NCBI RefSeq assembly: GCF_051014445.1
Contig: NW_027488377.1
Span: forward strand, 806,001-870,000
DNA: 64,000 nt
Direction of reading: 5' to 3'
Origin: Colletes latitarsis
Lineage: Eukaryota > Arthropoda > Insecta > Hymenoptera > Colletidae
Positions within the stretch are counted from its first letter, which is position 1, and each line of letters starts with the position of its first letter. The translations under genes were made by a program, and so were the position numbers. Shown piece after piece: positions 23,801 to 32,936 of the stretch. Below the pieces are notes generated by a model. It did not search any database, was not told where the DNA came from, and saw only the letters and a program-made list of their open reading frames with translations.

Positions 23801-25699
23801 TAATTAATGGCCGCGCCAGCCTCCTCCCGGCCGTCCGTCCCCGTAGCACCGTCCACCTCCATGGAGGACGATGCCACCGCCCTCGGCACCGGAGCCGGTG
23901 CAGCCCGCCTCTTCCTCTCCTTCCGGGAGGGGGGGGAGCACTTCTTGCTCCCCACCCTGTGATCGGCTGGCCTCCCCATGTCCGCACACAGCGGGCAGTG
24001 GGGGGCCGCCGAGCACTGGCTCGCACGGTGCTCTTTGGCACCGCAGCGGTAACACTGACCGCTGCGGTCCACCGGCGAGGTGCACCACTGCCTCACGTGC
24101 CCCAATTCGAGGCAGCGGTGACACTGGAGCGGGCGCGGCGCGAGGATTTCCACTCGCGCCGAAACCCACCCCACCAACACCCTCCCGGATTCCGCCACCT
24201 TACGGGCGGCGGAGAGGGGGCACCGGGCCCACACCGACCTGAGGCCGGAGGGCGACCTGCGGATCTCTCCGATCCGCAGGTCCTCCACAGGACAGTCCCC
24301 CGTCCTCGCAAGGGCACGGGACACATCCTGTGCGCTGACCGAGTCGTCCAGCCCACAAACGCGCATCTCCGTGCGCTTCGTGGGCCGGGCGACCCGGACA
24401 CCTCGCTCGCCCAGCTGCTCCCGGAGCCTCTGGGCGAGACGATCCGCCTTCGCGCCGCCTTCTGCACCGGGGATCTCCAGCAAGAGACCCCCGGTCACGG
24501 CCCTCTTCGCCCTCACGGAGGCGATGCCCAGCTCTTCCAGGGAGATATTCTCCCTGGCGAGCCGCATCGCCTCCGCGAGGGTCAGGTCGCCTCCCTGCGC
24601 AACGGTCAGCGTCACCGCTGCCGTTTTTGGGGGACGACCTGGTCGTGCCTTCCCGACCTTCGCGGCTTTTACCTTGGCCGCCGGCGGCGGTTGCGAGGCC
24701 TTCCTCGCCGCCCGCTTCGCCTTCCGCCCCACCACCTCACTCCACACCACCCCCCCCTTGGGAGGGTGCTGTGGAGGACGCGACCACCGCGACCACGGGT
24801 ACACCACCCCCCTTGGGGGTCGCGACCCGGGGCCCTGGTGCCGCAACGCTGGGCGGAGCCTTCACTCCGCCCTTCTTTGCCTTCCCCGACTGTACCGGAA
24901 CAGGTCGGGGAGGCACCGCCTTCCTGCTGACCGCTCTTCCGGCGAGGAGCTCCTCCCGGAAGGCGGCCAGCTTGCCATCAATCATGTCCCCAATCCTTCT
25001 CAGAAGATCGTCTTCTGAGGAGGACGGGGACTTCTTCACGGGCGGAGTGCGGGTGGAGGGGCCCGCGGTGCCCCGCACCACTGCCGCCGCACTCCGCTTA
25101 TTTACCACCGCCGAGGGACGCGGCGGTGGAGGTGGAGGGAGGATGGGAGGGAGGGCCGCGCTGTTCCACAGCGCCTCTGCCCTCCTCCTCCCCTGTCGCT
25201 CCTCCTCCAACAGGAGCTGCAGACGGGCGTTCCGCCCTCTGAGCTCCCGCGCTGCCTCCCTCATTTCCTCCGCCGCGGCCTTCAGGGCCTCCGCGCCACC
25301 GCTTTTCTGCCCCTTAAAGGCGCAGGCAGCGGCGACTTTCTCCACCCGCCTCAGGGACGAGGAGATCCTCTCCGATATCTCCTCGGTCACCTCGTCCCTG
25401 AGGCAACTCAGCCTCACCGACGGGCTCATCGCCCCGCCCACCTCGACGACGGCCTGCCCCGTCCTCTTCCTCTTAGAGCCTATGTGGCTCGTGCTGGAGG
25501 AGAAGGACGAGACCGACGCCGTCTCGTCGTCCTCCTCCACCCTCCACGAAGCCGGACCTGGCGCTGAGTGGGGCGCGAGCGCCGCCACCCTAACCCCAAC
25601 CCCGTCTCCGTCCTCCCCAACCGACAAAACCCGCCCCATCCCCATTTTATTTTCTGTGTCCATAAAAATCCCACGAGATGGTCGGATATAAAGGTCCAC
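23800..25699 (-). pseudogene. Copy B ORF1, nearly complete, one frameshift
   Basis: This is the best view of family S ORF1, about 630 codons. From 25699 it encodes an acidic N-terminus, a KRKR patch, a probable coiled coil, a Pro/Lys-rich linker, a domain with LTVAQGGDLTLAEAMRLA, then three Cys/His motifs: CHRCLELGHVRQWC, CYRCGAKEHRASQC and a third beginning CPLC. It ends at 23800, touching the ORF2 start. The frame breaks near 24750 in a run of eight C where A' has seven. Confidence 0.85.
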
Positions 25700-26046
25700 C
25701 CGGGCAGAGCCGCCTTACCCGGGTAAGCCTAATACTCCGGGGGTTCGGCAGGTTCCCCGGAGGTGGTCGCTTGGGATTGGGCCTTCTCCCCCAACCATGC
25801 ATCCCATCGTCGCGCACCATAGCTTAGGATTGGAGGGCGATTTTATAGAGTCGCCATACTCGTGGCCCAGGCGGTTAAGCCAAGACCCCCGTTCCTCCTG
25901 CCGTCACGTACCATTCACAAAACCAATAGGGAATTGTGAATGGGTCGTTGTGACGACCAACAGGAGGCTTACGGTGTGTGTATGACTCGGGTACCCCGGG
26001 TTCGTTAAGCCCGTACTGCAGCTGAAAGGCTGGCAGCCCCTGAGGG
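25700..26046 (-). promoter_or_regulatory. Copy B 5' UTR, same hairpins as A'
   Basis: This sequence matches 5045-5391 almost base for base, including the long three-stem hairpin (about 25894-25967) and the 8-bp stem upstream of ORF1 (about 25735-25762). Conservation of both structures in the two full-length 5' ends supports a role in the RNA, though recent common ancestry alone could also explain it. Confidence 0.6.
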
Positions 26047-28231
26047 AAAGTCGGTGGTACTTGAGCCCGGAAGTCGGGATCGTCCTTTGACTCCCGTGGA
26101 ATGAGCGGTAGACAGACTGATGGAGGGTTGCGCGATACCGCGTCCGCGTTCGTGTTCGTTTTTCCACACTTGTGGATAACCTGATACTCGTATTCCGAAA
26201 GTCGTAATTTCCATTTTATTAGCCTGGAGGTCGGGTCCTTAACTGAATGTAGCCAGACTAAGGGACGGTGATCTGTGACAAGGGTGAATTTTGTTCCATA
26301 AATATAGGGTCGGAAATACTTTACTGCGTAAACCATTGCGAGACATTCCTTCTCTGTTGCCGAATAATTCTTTTCAGGTTTATTAAGGCTTCGAGATGCA
26401 TATGCTATTGGTAAATCCTTTCCTATTTCCCCCTGGCTAAGTACAGCTCCTATGGCGTATTCGGATGCGTCTGTAGTCACGATGAAGGGTTTGGTGAAAT
26501 CCGGATACTGCAATATAGGTTGTTGACAAAGTTCTTTACGTAATTGATTAAAACTTTGATCTTGTTCTTCTGTCCATTTAAATTTAATGCCCTTTCCTAG
26601 TAAATTGATCAATGGTTTTGACTTCACGGTGAAATCTGGTATAAATCTTCTGTAATATCCTGCTAAGCCCAAAAATTGTTGAATATTCTTCTGCGTTTTC
26701 GGTGTGGGAAAGTCTTGCACAGCTTTTAATTTTCTTGGATCCGGTCTTACCCCCTTTTCGGAAATTATATGTCCTAAATATGCAACTTCTTTGCGTAGAA
26801 ATTCGCATTTGTCAGTTTGAAGGGTTAAGCCCTGTTCCCGAAGGCGGTTCAATAATTTTTTAACTTTGATATTATGTTCTTGCAATGATGAAGCGTAAAC
26901 GACAATGTCGTCCAGGTAAACGAAGAGGTCTGTTCCTTGTAATCCGGTGAGAACTTGATCCATGAGGCGTTGAAATGTAGGTGGAGCGTTCTTTAAGCCA
27001 AAAGGCATTCTTGAAAATTCGTAATGTCCATGCGGTGTGGTGAATGCTGTTTTTTGCTTATCCCTTGGATTCATTTCTATCTGGTGAAATCTACTGGCGA
27101 GATCAAAAACGGAAAAGTATTTTGCTCCTCCTAATCGGTCCAAAATTTCTGTGATTTGTGGTAATGGATATTTGTCGGAGATTGTCTTTTCGTTTAATGC
27201 GCGAAAGTCTATTACCATGCGCCAACGTTTGTTTCCCTGTGAGTCAGCTTTCTTCGGTACGATCCATAAAGGTGAGTTGTAGGGTGATTTTGACGGAGTA
27301 ATTATGCCTTGTGATAATAATGCGCTAACCTGTTTTTGTATTTCGTCCTGATGCACAGGCGGATATCGATATTGTCTTGTGTTTACTGGTATTTCGTCTA
27401 TGGTGTGAATCGAATGATTAAAATCGGCTGCTTTTCCTAATTTGTCTCCAAGCAGAAAAAATCGGTCTGGAAATTCTTTTATTAAATCAGTGACGGATGC
27501 TCGTTCTTCCCTGTTTAAATGATTGGTATTTAGTGTATTTACGAGTTTTTCTATCCTATCTTCGGTGGTCCTGAATTTTGTTGGCTGTTCTGCATATGAG
27601 CAAAGGTCTTCGTCCGATGTGCTTAGAAAATCGTACGGTTCTATTATCTGTGGTTCTATCTCTACGTCGAGGTCTTCGCTGCTGGTGTTCGTTGCTAAGA
27701 CGTGACATTTTCCGTTGTTATTTGTTACAGCTGCTTCCCCTACGTACAGTTGATCGTGAGTTTTAATACGTGGTAAATATCCTTCCTTTACTGTCGGGTT
27801 TGCTATTTTTACCGCAATTTGTTGTATTGTACGAGCTTCGAGCCTGTGTTTAGTCGGAGTTTGCGAGTTTAAAGATGAAAACAAATCATTGCGGTTTGAA
27901 AAACGTAATGGTCTAATAGGTTTGTCCCTTAATACCATGGTCCCACGATAATAAGAAATTTCGGCACCCTCTTGCATTAAAAATGGGCTTCCGATGAGTC
28001 CATCAGCGTCTATTGCAAGAGTTCTTACTATATAGAAAAATGCGGGTGTATCGTGATTATGGAGAATTGTGGTTCCTAACGTGTAAATTGGAGTTGTGGT
28101 TAATCCTGTTATTTCTATTTCTTCGCGAGAATTTATTATTGCTTTTGTTCCTAAAACATCGAGACGTACTAAGTTGATGGCTGCACCGCAATCGATTAAA
28201 AATGTTCCCTTTCCTAATTCCAGTTCTGGGA
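26047..28231 (-). pseudogene. pol: Gypsy pol: protease, RT, RNase H; integrase lost
   Basis: The pol frame overlaps the end of gag in the -1 frame. It begins with an aspartic protease whose active site reads LIDCGAA, then RT (DFRALNEKT, FDLASRFHQI, MPFGLKNAP, YLDD at 26907-26918, YLGHIISEKG), then RNase H (TTDASEYAIGAVL, ATEKECLAMVYAV, TDHRPL, NTNADAVSR). No stop interrupts it up to copy B. The open frame then continues about 57 codons into the 5' UTR of B and ends at 25875, a chimeric tail that is not part of pol. Confidence 0.9.
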
Positions 28232-29413
28232 CTTTGGTTTCGAGATGTGGGGCAGGTGTTTCTTTGATAAGGAGTCGTTTTCGAAGTGTACTGTTCTTTG
28301 ACGACGGGTTTCGTTGCCGCTCATCGTGTCGCCGGTACGGTGAGCGCGATTGAAGTTTAAAGACCCGTTCGATTCGGCTGACGAGTCCCGCGAGTCGCGT
28401 CGGTTTTTTGGATTACGCGGATTTTTCCTACAGGATTTCCCGTCGTGTCCCGTAGTTTCACAATACCAACAATATAATTTCGGTTCGCGATATCTTTCGG
28501 AATTTTTTAATATGGAATAATGATTTCCTTCATCCTTAGGAAAATCGTAAGAACGCCTCGAAGGGGAAATCGAGGGGCTCCTTTGTCGCACGGGCCATGC
28601 CGACGCATGTGGTTGTTCCTCTCGATCCTCTTGACCTTCGTATGTTCTAGCATGCCGCCCTAGGTCATAACGACTCGGCGAGCCAGGGTACGACACTTGA
28701 TTGTCGCGGTGGCGATAATCTTCGGTTCCACGATCCTTTCGTGACCACCGTGCAGGTGATTCGTTCCGGGGCATTTGTCTTCGATTCCTTAGTTTCCTGT
28801 CTATATGCAGCACGGCGTCGTAAGCATCTTCAAGAGTCCGTATGTCTCTAAATTGTGCCGACACCTTCCAAGAAATACGATCCGGTAAGCCTTCGATGAA
28901 ATTTTCCAAAACATCTCGTTCCATCTCCTTGATGAAATCTTCGGCGTTGTCCCGGTATCTTTCTCGAATGGCTCCGCGCGCGCAATAAACCAGGTGACTA
29001 GTCCTGTCGACGTACTGTCGCAAACTTTCACCCTCGCGAATACGTAAACTCGCGATGTCTACTTGGAAATACGACAAACTTTTTCCCGGCGCGAATCTCT
29101 TTTTTAAATGTTTAATCAATTCGCTAACACTTACGAATTTATGCTCTAAGGTGCACCTTCGTGCGGGACCTATGAGTTTAGTCAGAACAATCGCCAGATA
29201 ATCGGCTTCCGAACCCTCAGGTATCAATGTTAACCCATCCTCCACACTTTGTGCAAAACGCGATAAAGATGGAGTTTCTCCGTCGAAAGTCGGTATCGTC
29301 GATGTAACATTTTGTATGCATGTCTTTTGTGTCAAAAGTGACATTGAATTTGCAAGCGATAATGTCAAGTTCATAATATCGTTCGACGAAATATTTGCTT
29401 GTGAACTTGTCAT
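28214..29413 (-). CDS. gag: Gypsy Gag
   Basis: Intact frame of 399 codons from ATG 29413 to TAG 28214. Gag forms the virus-like particle and binds element RNA. The central part resembles retrotransposon Gag domains (a run around ISWKVSAQFRDIRTLEDAYD), followed by an Arg/Ser-rich stretch and one zinc knuckle, CWYCETTGHDGKSC. The start follows a leader of about 200 bases after the primer-binding site. The frame has no lesion even though the element has lost its 3' part. Confidence 0.88.
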   Translation of the reverse strand: MTSSQANISSNDIMNLTLSLANSMSLLTQKTCIQNVTSTIPTFDGETPSLSRFAQSVEDGLTLIPEGSEADYLAIVLTKLIGPARRCTLEHKFVSVSELIKHLKKRFAPGKSLSYFQVDIASLRIREGESLRQYVDRTSHLVYCARGAIRERYRDNAEDFIKEMERDVLENFIEGLPDRISWKVSAQFRDIRTLEDAYDAVLHIDRKLRNRRQMPRNESPARWSRKDRGTEDYRHRDNQVSYPGSPSRYDLGRHARTYEGQEDREEQPHASAWPVRQRSPSISPSRRSYDFPKDEGNHYSILKNSERYREPKLYCWYCETTGHDGKSCRKNPRNPKNRRDSRDSSAESNGSLNFNRAHRTGDTMSGNETRRQRTVHFENDSLSKKHLPHISKPKSQNWN

Positions 29414-29435
29414 TTTTAATAATTTATTTTAATTC

Positions 29436-29550
29436 AACTAGAGAAAACTAGTATATTTAAATCCAATTAACAATGTGTATTAACTAGCGAAAACTAGTAT
29501 ATTCTTAACAAGAGTTAACTGCTTGACTTAACTAGCGAAAACTAGTATAT
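29436..29550 (-). repeat. Three hairpin repeats in the gypsy leader
   Basis: The plus strand has three copies of AACTAGMGAAAACTAGTATAT at 29436-29456, 29482-29502 and 29530-29550. Each can fold as ACTAG/CTAGT around a 6-base loop, and each contains the palindrome ACTAGT. They lie between the primer-binding site and gag, where LTR elements carry packaging and dimerisation signals; that role is inferred. Confidence 0.7.
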
Positions 29551-29623
29551 CGTCTAAATTCAAGAAGAGAAATTTCAACTTCTCAAGAAACCCAAAAATT
29601 ACGTAGCGATTCTAAAATAGTTA

Positions 29624-29642
29624 AATCCCACCGCTGTCACCA
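29624..29642 (-). promoter_or_regulatory. Gypsy primer-binding site, probably tRNA-Leu
   Basis: On the minus strand the sequence TGGTGACAGCGGTGGGATT follows the LTR end (CGTAACA) after a 5-base spacer. It starts with TGG, as expected opposite a tRNA CCA end, and from memory of tRNA-Leu 3' ends (CCCACCGCTGYCACCA) a Leu tRNA is the likely primer. Confidence 0.65.
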
Positions 29643-29647
29643 GTTTC

Positions 29648-30906
29648 TGTTACGAGCCAGGGCCGTGCAGCGCGCGTGGCCTGCGAGTGCGAGAAAGAAT
29701 ATGGAATATGGTATCAATTTGTTAGTTAGGTACACGGATGAACCCGATGCGAAATCGGGGAGCCGTTAGGATAGTTGATAACGAGGACGAACCTGATGCG
29801 AAATCAGGGAGCCTCTGGGATGGAGTCACGTACGGACGAACCTGGTGCGAAACCAGGGAGCCGTAGGAGGGTGAAATGTCGTGAACGAACCCGATGCGAA
29901 ATCGGGGAGTCACTAGGATTGTTGATAACGACGCAGACGAACCCAATGCGAAATTGGGGAGCTGCTAGGAGGTTGGAAGAAACGCAGACGAACTCAATGC
30001 GAAATCGAGGAGCTGCTGGGAGGTTGGATAAATCACAGACGAACCTGATGCGAAATCAGGGAGCTGTAGGATGCGGACGAACCTGATGCGAAATCAGGGA
30101 GCCGCTAGGATGGTAATAGATTGCGTGGACGAACTCGATGCGTAATCGAGGAGCCACTAGGTTGTAAGAGGTTGTATTTGGATTTGGGGATGTGTTAATT
30201 GAACTCGTAACTGTGAATTATTAAATATAATATAACCCGAGCGGTAAGGTTATATTATTATGGGAACGTTTAACTAATAATAATCGCTTTATATAATTGT
30301 GGGTTAAAGAAGTTGGGTAACTCTGATTTGATAATAAAAGTAGATATATTCTTAAATCAACAAATAAAATACAATTGTTTCGTGTATCTTATGTCGCGAT
30401 CAAAGAATGAGTATATTTACCTAAAATGACCTTGCACGGTGTTGACGCACTGGCGATGCGGGGGTATGTCAGTTGGAAATAAAGGCCGCAATAGAATTTA
30501 TGCCGGTTCACGGATTCTATATGGTTTGATACTAAAGGGTACGGTAGCCCGATCTCGCAAGATACAACTGACTATCAAATCGTATACGCGTGACAAGAGA
30601 CGTGACGTTGACTCTAACGTGACGGTACGATTATGATCCCCCGAGTAATGAAATCACAGGGTTTATATACCAAAAAATCTGTGTGGGGCGGATTCAAAAG
30701 TACGTTAGAAATCACCGTGTGCACTATTCTCCGAATTGTATTAATTAACGGGCTGCTCTATTCTCCGAATTGTATTAATTAACGGGCTGCTGCATCGCGA
30801 CGGAAGTGACCCCCATTTCAAAGGTTAGATAAGTAGCAGGGCGATTTCATAATGCACGCAAGTGGCAAGAAAAATTTGAGGAACGAAACGTTCGACATAC
30901 GTAACA
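29648..30906 (-). repeat. Gypsy 5' LTR (1259 bp)
   Basis: The ends are TGTTACG and CGTAACA, a 7-bp perfect inverted repeat with the canonical TG...CA. The inner border is set by the primer-binding site and the outer border by the matching solo LTR at 38044 and 56456. The LTR contains a nine-unit hairpin minisatellite (29734-30161) near its 3' end in element sense. The LTR normally carries promoter and polyadenylation signals. Confidence 0.92.
29734..30161. repeat. Nine-unit hairpin minisatellite inside the gypsy LTR
   Basis: Nine units, spaced roughly 30 to 60 bp, share the pattern GACGAAC-stem-GCGAA-stem-GGAG. The 6-bp stems change between units yet stay complementary: CCTGAT/ATCAGG, CCTGGT/ACCAGG, CCCGAT/ATCGGG, CCCAAT/ATTGGG, CTCGAT/ATCGAG. 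The loop is GCGAA in all but one (GCGTA). On the element sense strand the loop reads TTCGC. The solo LTR has only four units (56187-56369). Confidence 0.85.
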
Positions 30907-31649
30907 CACGCCACGAAGGCCCCTATAGGTGGGAGCAAGACCGTTCGAAAATCAAGGGAGGATCGAGTTTTAATCTCGATGCCTCTCGCACGACCGCTGT
31001 TTGCAGCAATACGTGGAAAATTCGGGAACTCGATGATATCAACGAGTTTCCCGCAGTCTTTTAACCGGGTCGTACTCACGACCGAATCGATTAACTAGCT
31101 GATTCGACAAACGGAATTACACGTAGGTTACTGGTATAAATTTGCTTACGCAATCTAACCAGTAAAGCTACGGCTATACGTCGCTTGTCCGCTTAACGAA
31201 AGTTCGAATAACTCGAACTATTCGAATCTGCGATAGAATCAGCCGATGTGTCACAAAATGTTTCCTCAACGAAAGCTCGAATAACTCGAAGCGATTCGGA
31301 GATTTTGGGAATTCTGCGGAGCGTGATCGTTTACCGATGTGCTCAAGGCAGGATCCTGATTAAGAGTGACGGACGAGCACGAGCTGCCAAAAGTTACGCG
31401 TGAGAGGGGGAATCCTCCGACACGCGGCGCTGTCGCCGTGTCTTTCGTCCGTCTTTTTCTAACTTGTAAACGTACCTTTTCTCTGTACTCGTACGTTGAA
31501 CTAATTGTTCGAACTCGTACGTTACTTGGTCGATCGCGTGACTTTCAGAAAAAACCCGAAAATTATGGTTTTTCTAGTCTATATTGTGTCGCGTAACGAA
31601 CGCCGCGACCGAGAGTCCTCTGGTCGGTTACGTACCTCGAAATCAACAC
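30907..31649. other. Unassigned AT-moderate stretch
   Basis: This lies between the outer end of the gypsy LTR and the first recognisable copia residues. A short motif CGAAAGYTCGAATAACTCGAA occurs twice (about 31197-31217 and 31270-31290). I see no gene; the longest frames are under 90 codons and have no family features. Confidence 0.4.
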
Positions 31650-32936
31650 TGTTTAACGAATTTTATGTTATGTTCAAATACCTCGAATTAATGCGATATT
31701 TAAACAGCTGCAAAAGAAGATTATGAAATAATGAAGTTCGATGTGCAAACCTTTTCTATATGGTGATCTTCAAGAAGAAATTTATTTGGTGCAGCCTCCA
31801 GGATACACAATTTAGAGCCAACCGGATGCAGTCTGCAAGCTACATCGCAGCCTGTATGGATTGAAGCAGTCACCCAAATGCTGGAACGAGAAGTTCACGA
31901 GGTTTCTGAACGAATTTAATCTCGTGAACATCGCAAGTGATAAGTGCGTGCTTGTCGGTGTAGTGGAAAGTTCAAAAGTGTATTTAGCCCTGTATGTGAT
32001 GATGGTTAGATTATGAGCAAAAGCGAGAATGCAATCAAGAGCGTCTTAGATTATTTAGAAGGTAACCTTAAAATCTCGGTAGATCGGGCCGATGAATTTC
32101 TCGGTTTCGAGATTAAACGCGATCGTGAACGACGACTCTTAAAAATTTCTCAACCGGGCTATATTAAGAAAATATTAAAGACCTTTAATATGCTTGAAGC
32201 AAACCCGTCAAGTGTACCTGCGGAGCCAGGTATGCACTTGCAAAAACAAACACCTGCGATTGACAGTAAAATACCGTTTCGTGAGGCAATAGGCTCTTTA
32301 TTATTCGCTGCACGAGTTTGTCGCCCGGATATCGAATTTGCGGTCAATTACGCAAGTCAATTTTTGAGTTCTCACGACGACTCTCATTGGCAATCGGTAA
32401 TGAAAATAATGCGTTATTTAAATGGAACACGTGATTACGGAATAGTTTACGGAAATAGTGGGAGTTCGCTTGATATTTCGGGATTCACGGATGCTCATTA
32501 TGCCGGATGCTCAGAGACTCGATGATCTAGGAGTGGATTTGTCTATATTTTGAATAGTGGACCAATTTCGTGGTCCAGTCAATTGAAAAAGGTCGTTGCC
32601 CTTTCGACCGCTGAGTCGGAATATATCGCGTTAGGTCACGGCGTGAAAGAAACGGTTTGATTACGTCGTATGTTGAATGAATTGGATATTGTGTGCAATA
32701 TCGTCCCTGTTTTTGTTGATAACCAAGCGGCCATAAAAATTGCTAATAGTTCCAAAAACCATAAGCGCTCGAAACACATCGATATAAAGTACCATTTTAC
32801 TCGTGATGTCGTTAATCGCGGAGAAGTAGAAATTAGATATGTTCAAACGAAAGAACAATTCGCTGATATCTTTACTAAGCCTTTGCAAAAGCAGCCTGTT
32901 AAAAAGCTGATGCTTTTAACGACGAAGTCCGGATAG
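31650..32936 (+). pseudogene. pol: Copia-type pol remnant (RT end and RNase H)
   Basis: Fragments in order: KFDVQTFLYGD near 31735, EEIYLVQPPGY, LHRSLYGLKQSPKCWNEKF near 31830-31900, a disrupted catalytic box near 31994-32010, FLGFEIKRD, GSLLFAARVCRPDIEFAV, then RNase H from GFTDAHYAGC through ALSTAESEYIAL to NQAAIKIANS, KHIDIKYHF and FADIFTKPL. These are copia (Pseudoviridae) landmarks. Stops at about 31812, 32015, 32523 and 32658, plus frameshifts, make it a pseudogene. Gag, integrase and the RT start are missing. Confidence 0.9.

Larger units (their letters stand above)
21607..26046 (-). mobile_element. Family S copy B: both ends present, internal deletion
   Basis: The sense strand starts at 26046 with the same 5' terminus as A' and ends in a 27-base poly(A) (poly(T) on plus, 21607-21633). 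About 1.5 kb between the middle of the endonuclease and the RT palm is missing. The 5' side abuts gypsy pol and the 3' side abuts copy C ORF1. I found no matching target duplication between these flanks, so the present junctions are unlikely to come from one simple insertion. Confidence 0.9.
26047..30906 (-). mobile_element. Gypsy-type LTR retrotransposon, 3' part missing
   Basis: On the minus strand the order is 5' LTR (30906-29648), primer-binding site, leader, gag, protease, RT and RNase H. Integrase and the 3' LTR are absent because the sequence switches to copy B at 26046. The domain order PR-RT-RH and YLDD in the RT are those of the gypsy (Metaviridae) superfamily. A solo LTR of the same family is present at 38044-38585 plus 56002-56456. 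Confidence 0.92.

Noticed and set aside
29734..30161. Regularly spaced short repeats resembling a CRISPR array
   Set aside because: The repeats lie inside a gypsy LTR defined by a second copy, the spacers are of uneven length, the stems vary by covariation, and the setting is eukaryotic with no cas genes.
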